Shown here: positions 1 through 5,535 of the stretch, one piece after another
Layout: each line of letters starts with the position of its first letter
Position numbering within the stretch: the stretch's first letter is position 1
Assembly: GCA_023443765.1 (NCBI GenBank)
Contig: JAEZTA010000162.1
Coordinates: forward strand, 1-5,535
DNA from: Bacteroidota bacterium
Lineage (GTDB): Bacteria > Bacteroidota > Bacteroidia > Bacteroidales > Rikenellaceae
DNA length: 5,535 bases
Direction of reading: 5' to 3'
Made by a program: the position numbers and the translations under genes
The notes under the pieces: generated by a model
What the model was told of the DNA's origin: nothing
What the model saw: only the letters and a program-made list of their open reading frames with translations
Database searches by the model: none

Positions 1-1440
1 ATTCAGATGCTCCTCGACGAAGGTTCGTTCGAGGAGTTCGATATGTTTGTGACCCACCGTTGCTACGACTTCGGCATGGAGAAGAAGCACACCTTCGGCG
101 ACGGAGTGGTGACGGGTTACGGTACGATCGACGGACGCCTTGTGTACGTTTTCGCACAGGATTTCACGGTGACGGCCGGTTCGCTGTCGCTGTCGATGTC
201 GGACAAGATCTGCAAGGTGATGGACATGGCCCTGCGTAACGGTGCTCCCTGCATCGGCATGAACGACTCGGGCGGCGCCCGTATCCAGGAGGGTGTCAAC
301 GCCCTGGCTGGCTATGCCAACATTTTCCAGCGCAACGTGATGTCGTCGGGCGTCATCCCGCAGATTTCGGCCATCTTCGGCCCCTGCGCCGGCGGTGCGG
401 TTTATTCGCCTGCGCTGACCGACTTCATCATCATGAAGAAGGAGACTTCGAACATGTTCCTCACCGGCCCGAAGGTCGTGAAGACCGTGACGGGCGAGGA
501 CGTGACGCAGGAGCAGCTGGGCGGTGCCGCGATGCACACCACCAAGTCGGGCGTGGCGCAGTTCGCCGTTGACACCGAGGAGGAAGGTATCGAACTGATC
601 AAGAAGCTGATCTCCTACATGCCGCAGAACAACATGGAGGATGCTCCGCTGGCTGTCTGCACGGATAAGATTACCCGTCTGGAGGATTCGCTCAACGACA
701 TCATTCCAGACAACGCCAACAAGCCCTACGACATGGCCGAGGTTATCAAAGCCATCGTCGACAACGGGGAGTTCCTCGAATCGGCTGCGGGGTATGCCAA
801 GAACATCATCACCTGCTTCGCCCGTTTCAACGGACAGTCGGTGGGCATCATCGCCAACCAGCCTAAGTTCATGGCCGGTGTACTGGACATCAACGCCAGC
901 CGCAAGGCCGCGCGCTTCATCCGTTTCTGCGACGCCTTCAACATTGCGATCGTCACCCTCGTGGACGTTCCGGGCTTCCTGCCGGGCACGACCCAGGAGT
1001 ACGGCGGCGTGATCACCCACGGCGCGAAGCTGCTGTTCGCTTACTGCGAAGCTACGGTTCCCAAGGTTACCGTGACGCTGCGCAAGGCTTACGGAGGCGC
1101 TTACATCGTGATGTCCTCGAAGCACATCCGCGGTGACATCAACTACGCATGGCCGACGGCCGAGATCGCCGTGATGGGCGCCAGCGGCGCTGTCGAGGTG
1201 CTCTACGGCAAGGAGGTAGCCGCCATTGCCGACCCCGCCGAGAAGGCACAGTTCGTGGCTGACAAGGAGAAGGAGTACAACGACAAGTTCTCGAACCCCT
1301 ACAACGCTGCCCGTTACGGTTATATCGACGACGTGATCGAGCCGCGCAATACGCGTTTCCGTGTGATCCGCGCCCTGCAGTCGCTGGCAACGAAGCGTTT
1401 GCAGAACCCCGCGAAGAAACATTCGAATATCCCCCTCTAA
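1..1440 (+). CDS. mmdA: Methylmalonyl-CoA decarboxylase alpha subunit (carboxyltransferase), 5' partial
   Basis: This is the carboxyltransferase subunit of a biotin-dependent decarboxylase. It moves the carboxyl group of an acyl-CoA, probably (S)-methylmalonyl-CoA, onto biotin of the carrier protein, and acts in the cytoplasm docked to the membrane complex. The frame is open from base 1 (Ile-Gln before the first Met at 7), so that Met is internal; family members are about 510-520 residues and roughly 35-45 are missing. Numbering from the Met at 7, the N-terminal crotonase-like half shows SGGARIQEG (88-96) and FGPCAGGAVYSPA (124-136), which form the CoA and oxyanion site. The C-terminal half shows VDVPGFLPGTTQEYGG (319-334), RKAYGGAY (359-366) and NYAWPTAEIAVMG (379-391), which form the biotin side. 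The end, KKHSNIPL, is typical of the family. The same fold serves propionyl-CoA carboxylase beta, so the substrate call rests mainly on the downstream oadG- and oadB-like genes. Confidence 0.93.
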   Translation: MQMLLDEGSFEEFDMFVTHRCYDFGMEKKHTFGDGVVTGYGTIDGRLVYVFAQDFTVTAGSLSLSMSDKICKVMDMALRNGAPCIGMNDSGGARIQEGVNALAGYANIFQRNVMSSGVIPQISAIFGPCAGGAVYSPALTDFIIMKKETSNMFLTGPKVVKTVTGEDVTQEQLGGAAMHTTKSGVAQFAVDTEEEGIELIKKLISYMPQNNMEDAPLAVCTDKITRLEDSLNDIIPDNANKPYDMAEVIKAIVDNGEFLESAAGYAKNIITCFARFNGQSVGIIANQPKFMAGVLDINASRKAARFIRFCDAFNIAIVTLVDVPGFLPGTTQEYGGVITHGAKLLFAYCEATVPKVTVTLRKAYGGAYIVMSSKHIRGDINYAWPTAEIAVMGASGAVEVLYGKEVAAIADPAEKAQFVADKEKEYNDKFSNPYNAARYGYIDDVIEPRNTRFRVIRALQSLATKRLQNPAKKHSNIPL

Positions 1441-1451
1441 CAGCCTGAAAA

Positions 1452-1790
1452 ATGATAGTACTTACAGTAACGAGCTGGGGATGGTCTGAGATACTTTGGG
1501 TATCGCTGATCGGTTTCAGCCTGGTGTTCATCCTGCTTGTGGCGCTGATCTTCATCATGAAGGCTTTCGGCGCCTGCTTCAAGGTTCGTCCTGCGAGCGG
1601 CAAGAAGGTTGACGCCCAGCCGATGATCAGCGACGAGGAGATCGCAGCCATCACCACGGCGCTCAAAATTTACAAGGGAGCGCTGCACGATCGGGAGTCC
1701 GAGGTGCTGACCATTCTCAACATCAAGCGGGCCTATTCGCCCTGGAATTCGAAAATTCACGGTTTAACCCAGCTTCCCGACCGGAAGTAG
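1452..1790 (+). CDS. mmdD: OadG-family small membrane subunit of the decarboxylase (delta/gamma type)
   Basis: A 112-residue protein with one predicted transmembrane helix at about residues 15-37 (LWVSLIGFSLVFILLVALIF), followed by a basic, polar cytoplasmic part. This layout matches the OAD_gamma family, whose members hold the soluble carboxyltransferase against the membrane beta subunit and help complex assembly. The cytoplasmic part has ISDEEIAAITTALKIY (59-74), predicted helical, and a C-terminal segment IKRAYSPWNSK (91-101). The start ATG lies 11 nt after the mmdA stop in an A-rich leader (CTGAAAA) with no Shine-Dalgarno, as is common in Bacteroidetes. Position between mmdA and the biotin carrier supports the role more than the poorly conserved sequence does. 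The symbol follows the delta subunit of methylmalonyl-CoA decarboxylase in other bacteria; the generic name is OadG family protein. Confidence 0.85.
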   Translation: MIVLTVTSWGWSEILWVSLIGFSLVFILLVALIFIMKAFGACFKVRPASGKKVDAQPMISDEEIAAITTALKIYKGALHDRESEVLTILNIKRAYSPWNSKIHGLTQLPDRK

Positions 1791-1803
1791 AACTAACAAG
1801 ACA

Positions 1804-2265
1804 ATGAAAGATTACTCACTGAAAATCAACGGACATCATTATAACGTCCAGATCGACAACGTGAACGAGACCTCGACGGTTGCGCACGTCGTGGTCAACG
1901 GCGTGGATTACGAAGTCGAGATCGAGGGCGCCAAGGCCTCGTCGGTCTCCAAACCGCAGGTCGCTCCGGCTCCCAAATCGTCGAACAGCGCCATGATCAC
2001 CCCTTCGACGGCTACTCCTTCGCCGCGTATCGCTCCCGCTGCCCCCTCGTCGGGTTACAGCGTGAAGTGCCCGCTGCCGGGTACGATCCTGAGTGTGAAG
2101 GTCGCTGTCGGCGACACCATCGCGACGGGTCAGACGCTCGTAGTGCTCGAAGCCATGAAGATGGAGAACAACATCGACGCAGACCGCGGTGGTGTTGTGA
2201 AGCAGGTCCTCGTACAGCAGGGCGCTACGGTAATGGAAGGCGACGTTTTAATCGTAATCGGATAG
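1804..2265 (+). CDS. mmdC: Biotin carboxyl carrier protein (gamma subunit) of the decarboxylase
   Basis: A 153-residue carrier that swings carboxybiotin between the alpha and beta subunits. Residues 1-42 form a small beta-rich N-terminal part (MKDYSLKINGHHYNVQI, then VNGVDYEVEIEG) typical of carriers in Bacteroidetes decarboxylase operons. Residues 43-84 are a flexible linker rich in Ala, Pro and Ser. Residues 85-153 are the biotinyl domain, opening with KCPLPGTI and carrying the attachment motif EAMKMEN at 116-122. Lys119 (codon 2158-2160) is the lysine expected to be biotinylated by a biotin-protein ligase (BirA type) encoded elsewhere. The gene starts 13 nt after the previous stop and its own stop is 4 nt before the beta subunit start, so translational coupling is likely. 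Length and domain order fit decarboxylase gamma subunits. A shared carrier for an acyl-CoA carboxylase would look similar. Confidence 0.93.
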   Translation: MKDYSLKINGHHYNVQIDNVNETSTVAHVVVNGVDYEVEIEGAKASSVSKPQVAPAPKSSNSAMITPSTATPSPRIAPAAPSSGYSVKCPLPGTILSVKVAVGDTIATGQTLVVLEAMKMENNIDADRGGVVKQVLVQQGATVMEGDVLIVIG

Positions 2266-2269
2266 GCTT

Positions 2270-3481
2270 ATGTGGAGTGCACTGACTTCCAGTTCCAATT
2301 TCGTGCTGGACAGTCTCGAAAACTTTGTCGAGTCGACCGGCGTCGCCGGTCTCTTCGCCAACATGGGCTGGGGCAGCCTGGTCATGATTTGTGTGGCTTT
2401 TATCCTGTTGTACCTCGCCATCAAGCATAAGTTCGAGCCGTTGCTGCTGCTGACCATCGCGTTCGGCATGCTGTTGACGAACCTTCCCGGAGCCAACCTC
2501 TTCCATACGGACCTTTTTGCCGGAGGACATGTTCATTGGGACATTTTTGTCGCCAATGCGGGGCTTCTCGATTACCTCTACCTGGGTGTGAAACTCGGTG
2601 TCTATCCCTGCCTTATCTTCGTGGGTGTGGGTGCTATGACTGACTTCGGTCCGCTGATCGCCAATCCCAAGAGCTTTCTGCTGGGCGCTGCCGCACAGCT
2701 CGGTATCTTCCTGACGTTCATCGGCGCCTATGCGCTCGGATTTTCGCCCAACGAAGCCGCTTCGATCGGTATCATCGGCGGTGCCGACGGTCCTACGTCG
2801 ATCTACCTCACCGCTATCCTGGCGCCTGAGCTGCTCGGCCCGATCGCTGTGGCTGCATACTCCTACATGGCCCTTGTGCCGGTGATCCAGCCGCCCATCA
2901 TGCGCCTGCTCACGTCGGAGAAGGAGCGTAAGATCAAGATGCGCCAGTTGCGTCCGGTGTCGAAGACCGAGAAGATTCTCTTCCCGCTGATCATCACCGT
3001 GATCATCGCGCTGCTGCTGCCGTCGGCTACGCCCCTCGTAGGCTGCCTGATGCTGGGTAACCTGATGAAGGAGTGCGGCGTGGTGGACCGTCTGTCGAAG
3101 ACGGTGCAGAACGAGATGATGAACATCGTCGTCATCTTCCTGGGTCTTACGGTAGGCGCTACGGCTACGGCCGAGGCGTTCCTCAATTCGCGGACGCTGT
3201 TCATCCTCGTGCTGGGCGTCATCGCCTTTGCGATGGGTACTGCCGGTGGTGTGCTGCTGGCCAAGGTGATGAACTTCTTCTCGAAGGAAGGCAATAAGAT
3301 CAACCCGCTGATCGGTTCGGCAGGCGTTTCGGCTGTTCCGATGGCCGCCCGCGTGTCGCAGACCGAGGGCCAGAAGGCCGATCCTTCGAACTTCCTGCTG
3401 ATGCACGCCATGGGTCCCAACGTGGCCGGCGTGGTCGGTTCGGCGGTTGCCGCAGGTATTCTGCTTTCGTTCCTCGGATAA
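2270..3481 (+). CDS. mmdB: Sodium-pumping decarboxylase beta subunit (OadB/MmdB family)
   Basis: A 403-residue polytopic inner-membrane protein that decarboxylates carboxybiotin and exports Na+, consuming a periplasmic proton. About nine to eleven hydrophobic segments are visible, for example near residues 36-70, 98-122, 133-157, 188-212, 236-257, 283-300, 308-333 and 379-402. Family hallmarks are present: the re-entrant motif IGIIGGADGPTSIY (166-179) with Asp173, matching the aspartate shown to be essential and Na+-linked in Klebsiella OadB (Asp203 there); NPLIGSAGVSAVPMAARV (345-362); and MHAMGPNVAGVVGSAVAAG (378-396), which holds the conserved Asn and Ser of the last region. Length is within the usual range of about 375-435. 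The start ATG at 2270 is 4 nt after mmdC. It is the last gene before a strong terminator. The family is secure; methylmalonyl-CoA as the pathway substrate comes from mmdA and the gene order. Confidence 0.95.
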   Translation: MWSALTSSSNFVLDSLENFVESTGVAGLFANMGWGSLVMICVAFILLYLAIKHKFEPLLLLTIAFGMLLTNLPGANLFHTDLFAGGHVHWDIFVANAGLLDYLYLGVKLGVYPCLIFVGVGAMTDFGPLIANPKSFLLGAAAQLGIFLTFIGAYALGFSPNEAASIGIIGGADGPTSIYLTAILAPELLGPIAVAAYSYMALVPVIQPPIMRLLTSEKERKIKMRQLRPVSKTEKILFPLIITVIIALLLPSATPLVGCLMLGNLMKECGVVDRLSKTVQNEMMNIVVIFLGLTVGATATAEAFLNSRTLFILVLGVIAFAMGTAGGVLLAKVMNFFSKEGNKINPLIGSAGVSAVPMAARVSQTEGQKADPSNFLLMHAMGPNVAGVVGSAVAAGILLSFLG

Positions 3482-3490
3482 GGGATATTC

Positions 3491-3506
3491 CGGGCCGTAA
3501 GGTCCG
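3491..3506 (+). other. Small hairpin with GTAA (GNRA) loop at the operon 3' end
   Basis: CGGGCC (3491-3496) pairs with GGTCCG (3501-3506) in six base pairs, one of them G-U, around the loop GTAA. As RNA this is a GNRA tetraloop hairpin. It starts 9 nt after the mmdB stop and lies 9 nt before the terminator stem. It has no U-tract of its own, so it is not a terminator by itself. It could protect the mRNA 3' end or stall decay. The pairing is seen directly; the role is inference. Confidence 0.4.
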
Positions 3507-3515
3507 ATGTCTGAC

Positions 3516-3552
3516 AAAAAGAGGGTTCCGGTTCGCCGGGTCCTCTTTTTTT
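3516..3552 (+). terminator. Intrinsic terminator of the decarboxylase operon
   Basis: The left arm AAAAAGAGGGTTCCGG (3516-3531) and right arm CCGGGTCCTCTTTTT (3536-3550) pair around a TTCG loop (3532-3535), with one bulged G and one T-T mismatch. The stem ends in seven T (3546-3552). The matching A-tract on the left side means the structure would also resemble a terminator on the opposite strand. It begins 34 nt after the mmdB stop and cleanly separates the operon from the next gene. Confidence 0.88.
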
Positions 3553-3563
3553 GTGCCCTGTTC

Positions 3564-3594
3564 ATTGCGGATGTACCTTTTTTTGCTATATTTA
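3564..3594 (+). promoter_or_regulatory. Bacteroidetes-type promoter candidate for the first TonB_C-repeat gene
   Basis: TATATTTA (3587-3594) matches seven of eight positions of the Bacteroidetes -7 consensus TAnnTTTG. ATTG (3564-3567), 19 nt upstream, matches three of four bases of the -33 element TTTG. Transcription would start near 3600, leaving a leader of about 20-25 nt before the ATG at 3624. It lies just 12 nt after the terminator U-tract. The reading is based on consensus and spacing only. Confidence 0.5.
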
Positions 3595-3623
3595 CGAAAC
3601 TGAACTTCAAATACCCGATTGCC

Positions 3624-4787
3624 ATGAAACGCTTGATTGCATGGACCGTGTGCCTCGTGATGCTGCATTGTGCCGCATTTGCAGACGGATTGACGGAAGT
3701 TGGCGCTGCGCCTGTGCCCGGAATGCCTAAATTCGGGGGAGGAGGCCCTGTCACCTTCAAACGCTGGGTGCTCCGGAACCTCGACCTTTCGGGCAGCCTC
3801 TTCAGCGAAGGCGATGAAATCCGGGGCGAAATGTCGTTCACGGTGGCGAAGAACGGGAAACTCAAAGAACTCGACGTGTCGCAGCTCGGAGTGTCGGCCC
3901 TGACCCGGCGCATCGAAAAAGCCATTGCTGCATCGCCCGCATGGGTGCCGGCCATGCAGGATGGGAAGCCGCAGGCGCAGGCCGTGAAGGTGCGTTTCGA
4001 CCTGCGGCTGGTGCGGGATGCCTCCGGGGCGCTCTGTGCTGAGGATATTGCCGCTTACGGGCAGGCTGACAAGTCGCCGGCTTTCCGGAACGGCGGTCCC
4101 CGGGAGTTTCAGGCATGGATGGTTCGGCTGGCCGACAGTCTGATGGGCGTTTCCGTGGAGGAGTTGCAGTATCGGGTGTCGATCCGTTTCGTGGTCGAGC
4201 GCGACGATACGATGTCGAACATCGACCTGCAGGCGCGACGCGGCAAGGGCTATGCAAAGAAGGGGGTGCGGCAACGGCGCTATGCGGTTCCGGTCTGGAC
4301 CCCTGCCGTGATCGACGGGGAGCCGGTTCGTTTCCGAAGCTCTATATCGCTCGATTTCAGTCCCGAGCAGGAGCGGGTCGAAGACGTCGATTCGGACGGG
4401 CTTCCTGCGCCTCACCTGATTGCCGAGAAGATGCCCGAGTTTCAGGGCGGCGACCTGAATACCTTCCGTACATGGGTTATGCGTAACGTCAGCTATCCGT
4501 CGGAAATGCTCAAAAATGGTGTCGGGGGCCGTGTCCTGGTTAACTTTGTCATCGAATGCGACGGGTCGCTTTCGTCGATCAAAGTGATGCGTTCGCCGGA
4601 TCCGCAGTTGACGGATGCGGTAGTACAGATATTGGAGAATTCGCCTTTGTGGAAACCCGGCGTACAGGAAGGTAAAACGGTTCGGGTGAAATACACGTTA
4701 CCGGTCGATTTCCGGATTCGGTCGAAAAAACCGTCTCCTCTGCCAGGCAGTTTCAGCCGGAGTCAAAATAACCCCCGCCCGTATTGA
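3624..4787 (+). CDS. Exported protein with three tandem TonB C-terminal-like domains, function unknown
   Basis: A 387-residue protein. Residues 1-20 are a Sec signal peptide (MKR, hydrophobic core, AAFA before DG), predicting release to the periplasm or beyond. Three TonB_C-like units follow: about 33-129 (MPKFGGGG, FKRWVLRNL, SPAWVPAMQDGK), 150-246 (SPAFRNGG, FQAWMVRL, VPVWTPAVIDGEPV) and 269-363 (MPEFQGGD, FRTWVMRNVSYP, ECDGSL, SPLWKPGVQEGK). Only the third is close to the family pattern (MPxFxGG, YP, GRVxVxFVV, DGS, WxPGxxxGK). The first lacks YP and has an extra segment LFSEGDE; the second has a very basic stretch at 204-219. A Pro-rich, basic tail of about 23 residues ends it. An upstream in-frame ATG at 3507 is rejected because it lies 5' of and reads through the terminator; 3624 gives a signal peptide and follows the promoter candidate. 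There is no membrane anchor as in true TonB, so energy transduction is doubtful. A binding or scaffold role is inference. Confidence 0.82.
   Translation: MKRLIAWTVCLVMLHCAAFADGLTEVGAAPVPGMPKFGGGGPVTFKRWVLRNLDLSGSLFSEGDEIRGEMSFTVAKNGKLKELDVSQLGVSALTRRIEKAIAASPAWVPAMQDGKPQAQAVKVRFDLRLVRDASGALCAEDIAAYGQADKSPAFRNGGPREFQAWMVRLADSLMGVSVEELQYRVSIRFVVERDDTMSNIDLQARRGKGYAKKGVRQRRYAVPVWTPAVIDGEPVRFRSSISLDFSPEQERVEDVDSDGLPAPHLIAEKMPEFQGGDLNTFRTWVMRNVSYPSEMLKNGVGGRVLVNFVIECDGSLSSIKVMRSPDPQLTDAVVQILENSPLWKPGVQEGKTVRVKYTLPVDFRIRSKKPSPLPGSFSRSQNNPRPY
3756..3782 (+). repeat. Copy 1 of a 27-nt near-identical stretch coding FKRWVLRNL
   Basis: This segment of the first TonB_C-like domain matches 5398-5424 in the next gene at 25 of 27 bases. 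The encoded peptide FKRWVLRNL is identical in both. It marks the two domains as the same subtype and as recent relatives. Confidence 0.75.
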
Positions 4788-4797
4788 TGCAGGTTGC

Positions 4798-4807
4798 GGA
4801 GTACTCC
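4798..4807. repeat. Perfect 10-bp palindrome in the gap between the two TonB_C-repeat genes
   Basis: GGAGTACTCC is a perfect inverted repeat without a loop, in the 49-nt gap (4788-4836) between two genes. It could be a regulator half-site or chance; it is too short to be a terminator and has no T-tract. No convincing promoter was seen in this gap, so the second gene may be co-transcribed with the first. Confidence 0.3.
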
Positions 4808-4836
4808 TTACAAAGTGTTTTACATTAGCATTGTGA

Positions 4837-5535
4837 ATGATGAATAGTCCCATTCGTTTTATTCTGGCTGTAGGCGTGTTTTGCGCGCTCCTTCCCGGAC
4901 GGGCGTCGTCCTTGAGCGACAGCATGCCGGACAATCCTCCGACGGCCGATTCTTTGGCTGTTCTGGTCGTCGATTCGCTGGCTGTGGCGGCTGCGGATTC
5001 ACTTTCGGACGAAGCTCCTTTCCTGCTCGCCGATCCGATGCCCGCCTTCAACGGGGGCGGTGTCGCGGAGTTTTGCCATTGGGTGCAGGAGCGGCTGGTT
5101 TATCCCGACGAGGCGCTCGAAAGTTGCATTAGCGGTCGGGTGGTGATCGCGTTCGTGGTCGAATGCGACGGCTCGCTGGGTGGGATGAGCGTAATGAAGA
5201 CGCCCGACCGGGTGCTTTCCGATGCTGTCATGCGCGTCATGCGGGAGTCTCCGCTCTGGAAGCCCGGTATGCGCGACGGGAAGCCCGTGCGGGTCCAGCT
5301 CGTCATCCCGATCGACTTCGCCGTGCATGCAGAAACCGTACCTGAGCCTACGGAGGAGATCATGATGCCGACGTTTCAGGGTGGGGGTGTAGTGGAGTTC
5401 AAGCGCTGGGTGCTCCGCAACCTCAAATTGGAGGACGATGTTTTCCAACCCGGGGACGAAGGGTGGGTCGATGCCGAATTCAGCGTCAATAAAAAAGGCC
5501 GGGTCCGGAAGGTCGATACGCCGGCGTTCAGCGAC
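4837..5535 (+). CDS. Exported protein with TonB C-terminal-like domains, 3' partial, function unknown
   Basis: The frame is open from 4837 to the window end with no stop; 233 residues are visible. Two ATGs in a row (4837 and 4840) can start it, and an in-frame TGA at 4834 sits directly upstream, so the start is within one codon. Residues 1 to about 24 form a signal peptide (IRFILAVGVFCALLPGRAS). Residues 30-66 are a low-complexity linker with DSL every eight residues. Domain one (about 68-162) is a near-canonical TonB_C unit: MPAFNGGG, YP, GRVVIAFVVECDGSL, SPLWKPGMRDGKPV, VIPIDF. Domain two starts at about 177 (MPTFQGGG, FKRWVLRNL, FQPGDE) and is cut by the window. Domain one resembles the third unit of the upstream protein at 34 of 65 aligned residues, and domain two resembles its first unit. 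With no stop, further domains may follow. No transmembrane anchor after the signal and no long Pro-Lys spacer are seen, so this is not a standard TonB. Confidence 0.8.
   Translation, partial: MMNSPIRFILAVGVFCALLPGRASSLSDSMPDNPPTADSLAVLVVDSLAVAAADSLSDEAPFLLADPMPAFNGGGVAEFCHWVQERLVYPDEALESCISGRVVIAFVVECDGSLGGMSVMKTPDRVLSDAVMRVMRESPLWKPGMRDGKPVRVQLVIPIDFAVHAETVPEPTEEIMMPTFQGGGVVEFKRWVLRNLKLEDDVFQPGDEGWVDAEFSVNKKGRVRKVDTPAFSD
4948..5019 (+). repeat. Three 24-nt degenerate tandem repeats coding DSL-containing octads
   Basis: Units start at 4948, 4972 and 4996. Each opens with GATTC and codes Asp-Ser-Leu, at residues 38-40, 46-48 and 54-56. The first two continue as DSLAVLVV and DSLAVAAA; the third has diverged (DSLSDEAP). 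The repeats form the linker between the signal peptide and the first TonB_C-like domain. Confidence 0.6.
5398..5424 (+). repeat. Copy 2 of the 27-nt stretch coding FKRWVLRNL
   Basis: Matches 3756-3782 with two mismatches, both silent in the encoded peptide. Here it lies in the second domain of its protein, while the other copy lies in the first domain. Confidence 0.75.

Noticed and set aside
1..2265. Alternative reading as an ATP-dependent propionyl-CoA or acetyl-CoA carboxylase
   Set aside because: No biotin carboxylase is in the window, and OadG- and OadB-family genes sit in the same tight operon. Shared use of the alpha subunit and carrier cannot be fully excluded.
3507..3623. N-terminal extension of 39 residues starting at ATG 3507
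   Set aside because: It lies upstream of and through the operon terminator and the -7 element. The ATG at 3624 gives a standard signal peptide and a normal leader.
3657..3674. Possible lipoprotein signal around Cys16 of the first exported protein
   Set aside because: The residues before the Cys are Met-Leu-His, which does not fit a lipobox; cleavage after AAFA by signal peptidase I fits better.
2225..3955. Long reverse-strand open frame (576 codons) opposite mmdB and into the next gene
   Set aside because: It overlaps a certain gene, crosses the terminator and promoter region, and its product is a low-quality Arg/His/Gln-rich string with no recognisable domain. It reflects codon bias of the GC-rich + strand genes.
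3300..4415. Reverse-strand open frame of 371 codons opposite the first TonB_C-repeat gene
   Set aside because: It spans the end of mmdB, the terminator and the opposite gene; its composition is Arg/His/Pro-rich without domain signals.
4821..4828. TACATTAG as a -7 promoter element for the second exported protein
   Set aside because: It fits TAnnTTTG in seven of eight bases, but there is no -33 partner at the right spacing, and the start codon would be only a few bases from the transcription start.

Overview
The window looks like a piece of chromosome from a high-GC member of the Bacteroidales. Alistipes or a close relative in the Rikenellaceae is my best guess. The grounds are the gene order mmdA-oadG family-biotin carrier-oadB, the absence of strong Shine-Dalgarno sites, a Bacteroidetes-type -7 element (TATATTTA) upstream of one gene, and exported proteins built from TonB C-terminal-like domains. 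The genus is inference. All recognised genes are on the + strand.

Positions 1-3481 hold a compact four-gene operon for a membrane-bound, biotin-dependent, sodium-pumping decarboxylase, most likely methylmalonyl-CoA decarboxylase. The genes are the carboxyltransferase alpha subunit (5' end outside the window), a small one-helix OadG-type subunit, a biotin carrier protein with its biotinyl lysine at residue 119, and the polytopic beta subunit that carries out decarboxylation and Na+ export. Intergenic gaps are 11, 13 and 4 nt. Together they would move CO2 from (S)-methylmalonyl-CoA to biotin and then release it at the membrane, coupling the last carbon step of succinate-to-propionate fermentation to a sodium gradient. 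The operon closes with a small GNRA-loop hairpin and a clear intrinsic terminator (3516-3552).

Positions 3553-5535 form a second unit. A promoter-like element lies just after the terminator. It is followed by two tandem genes for exported proteins made almost only of repeated TonB C-terminal-like domains. The first (3624-4787) is complete and has three such domains. The second starts at about 4837 and runs off the window with no stop; its first domain and the start of a second are visible. Neither has the membrane anchor plus proline-rich spacer of a classical TonB. The domain subtypes occur in a different order in the two proteins, which points to duplication with domain shuffling. Their function is unknown, and they are the least ordinary content here.

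No tRNA, rRNA, CRISPR array or insertion sequence was seen. The longer reverse-strand ORFs are shadows of the GC-rich + strand genes.
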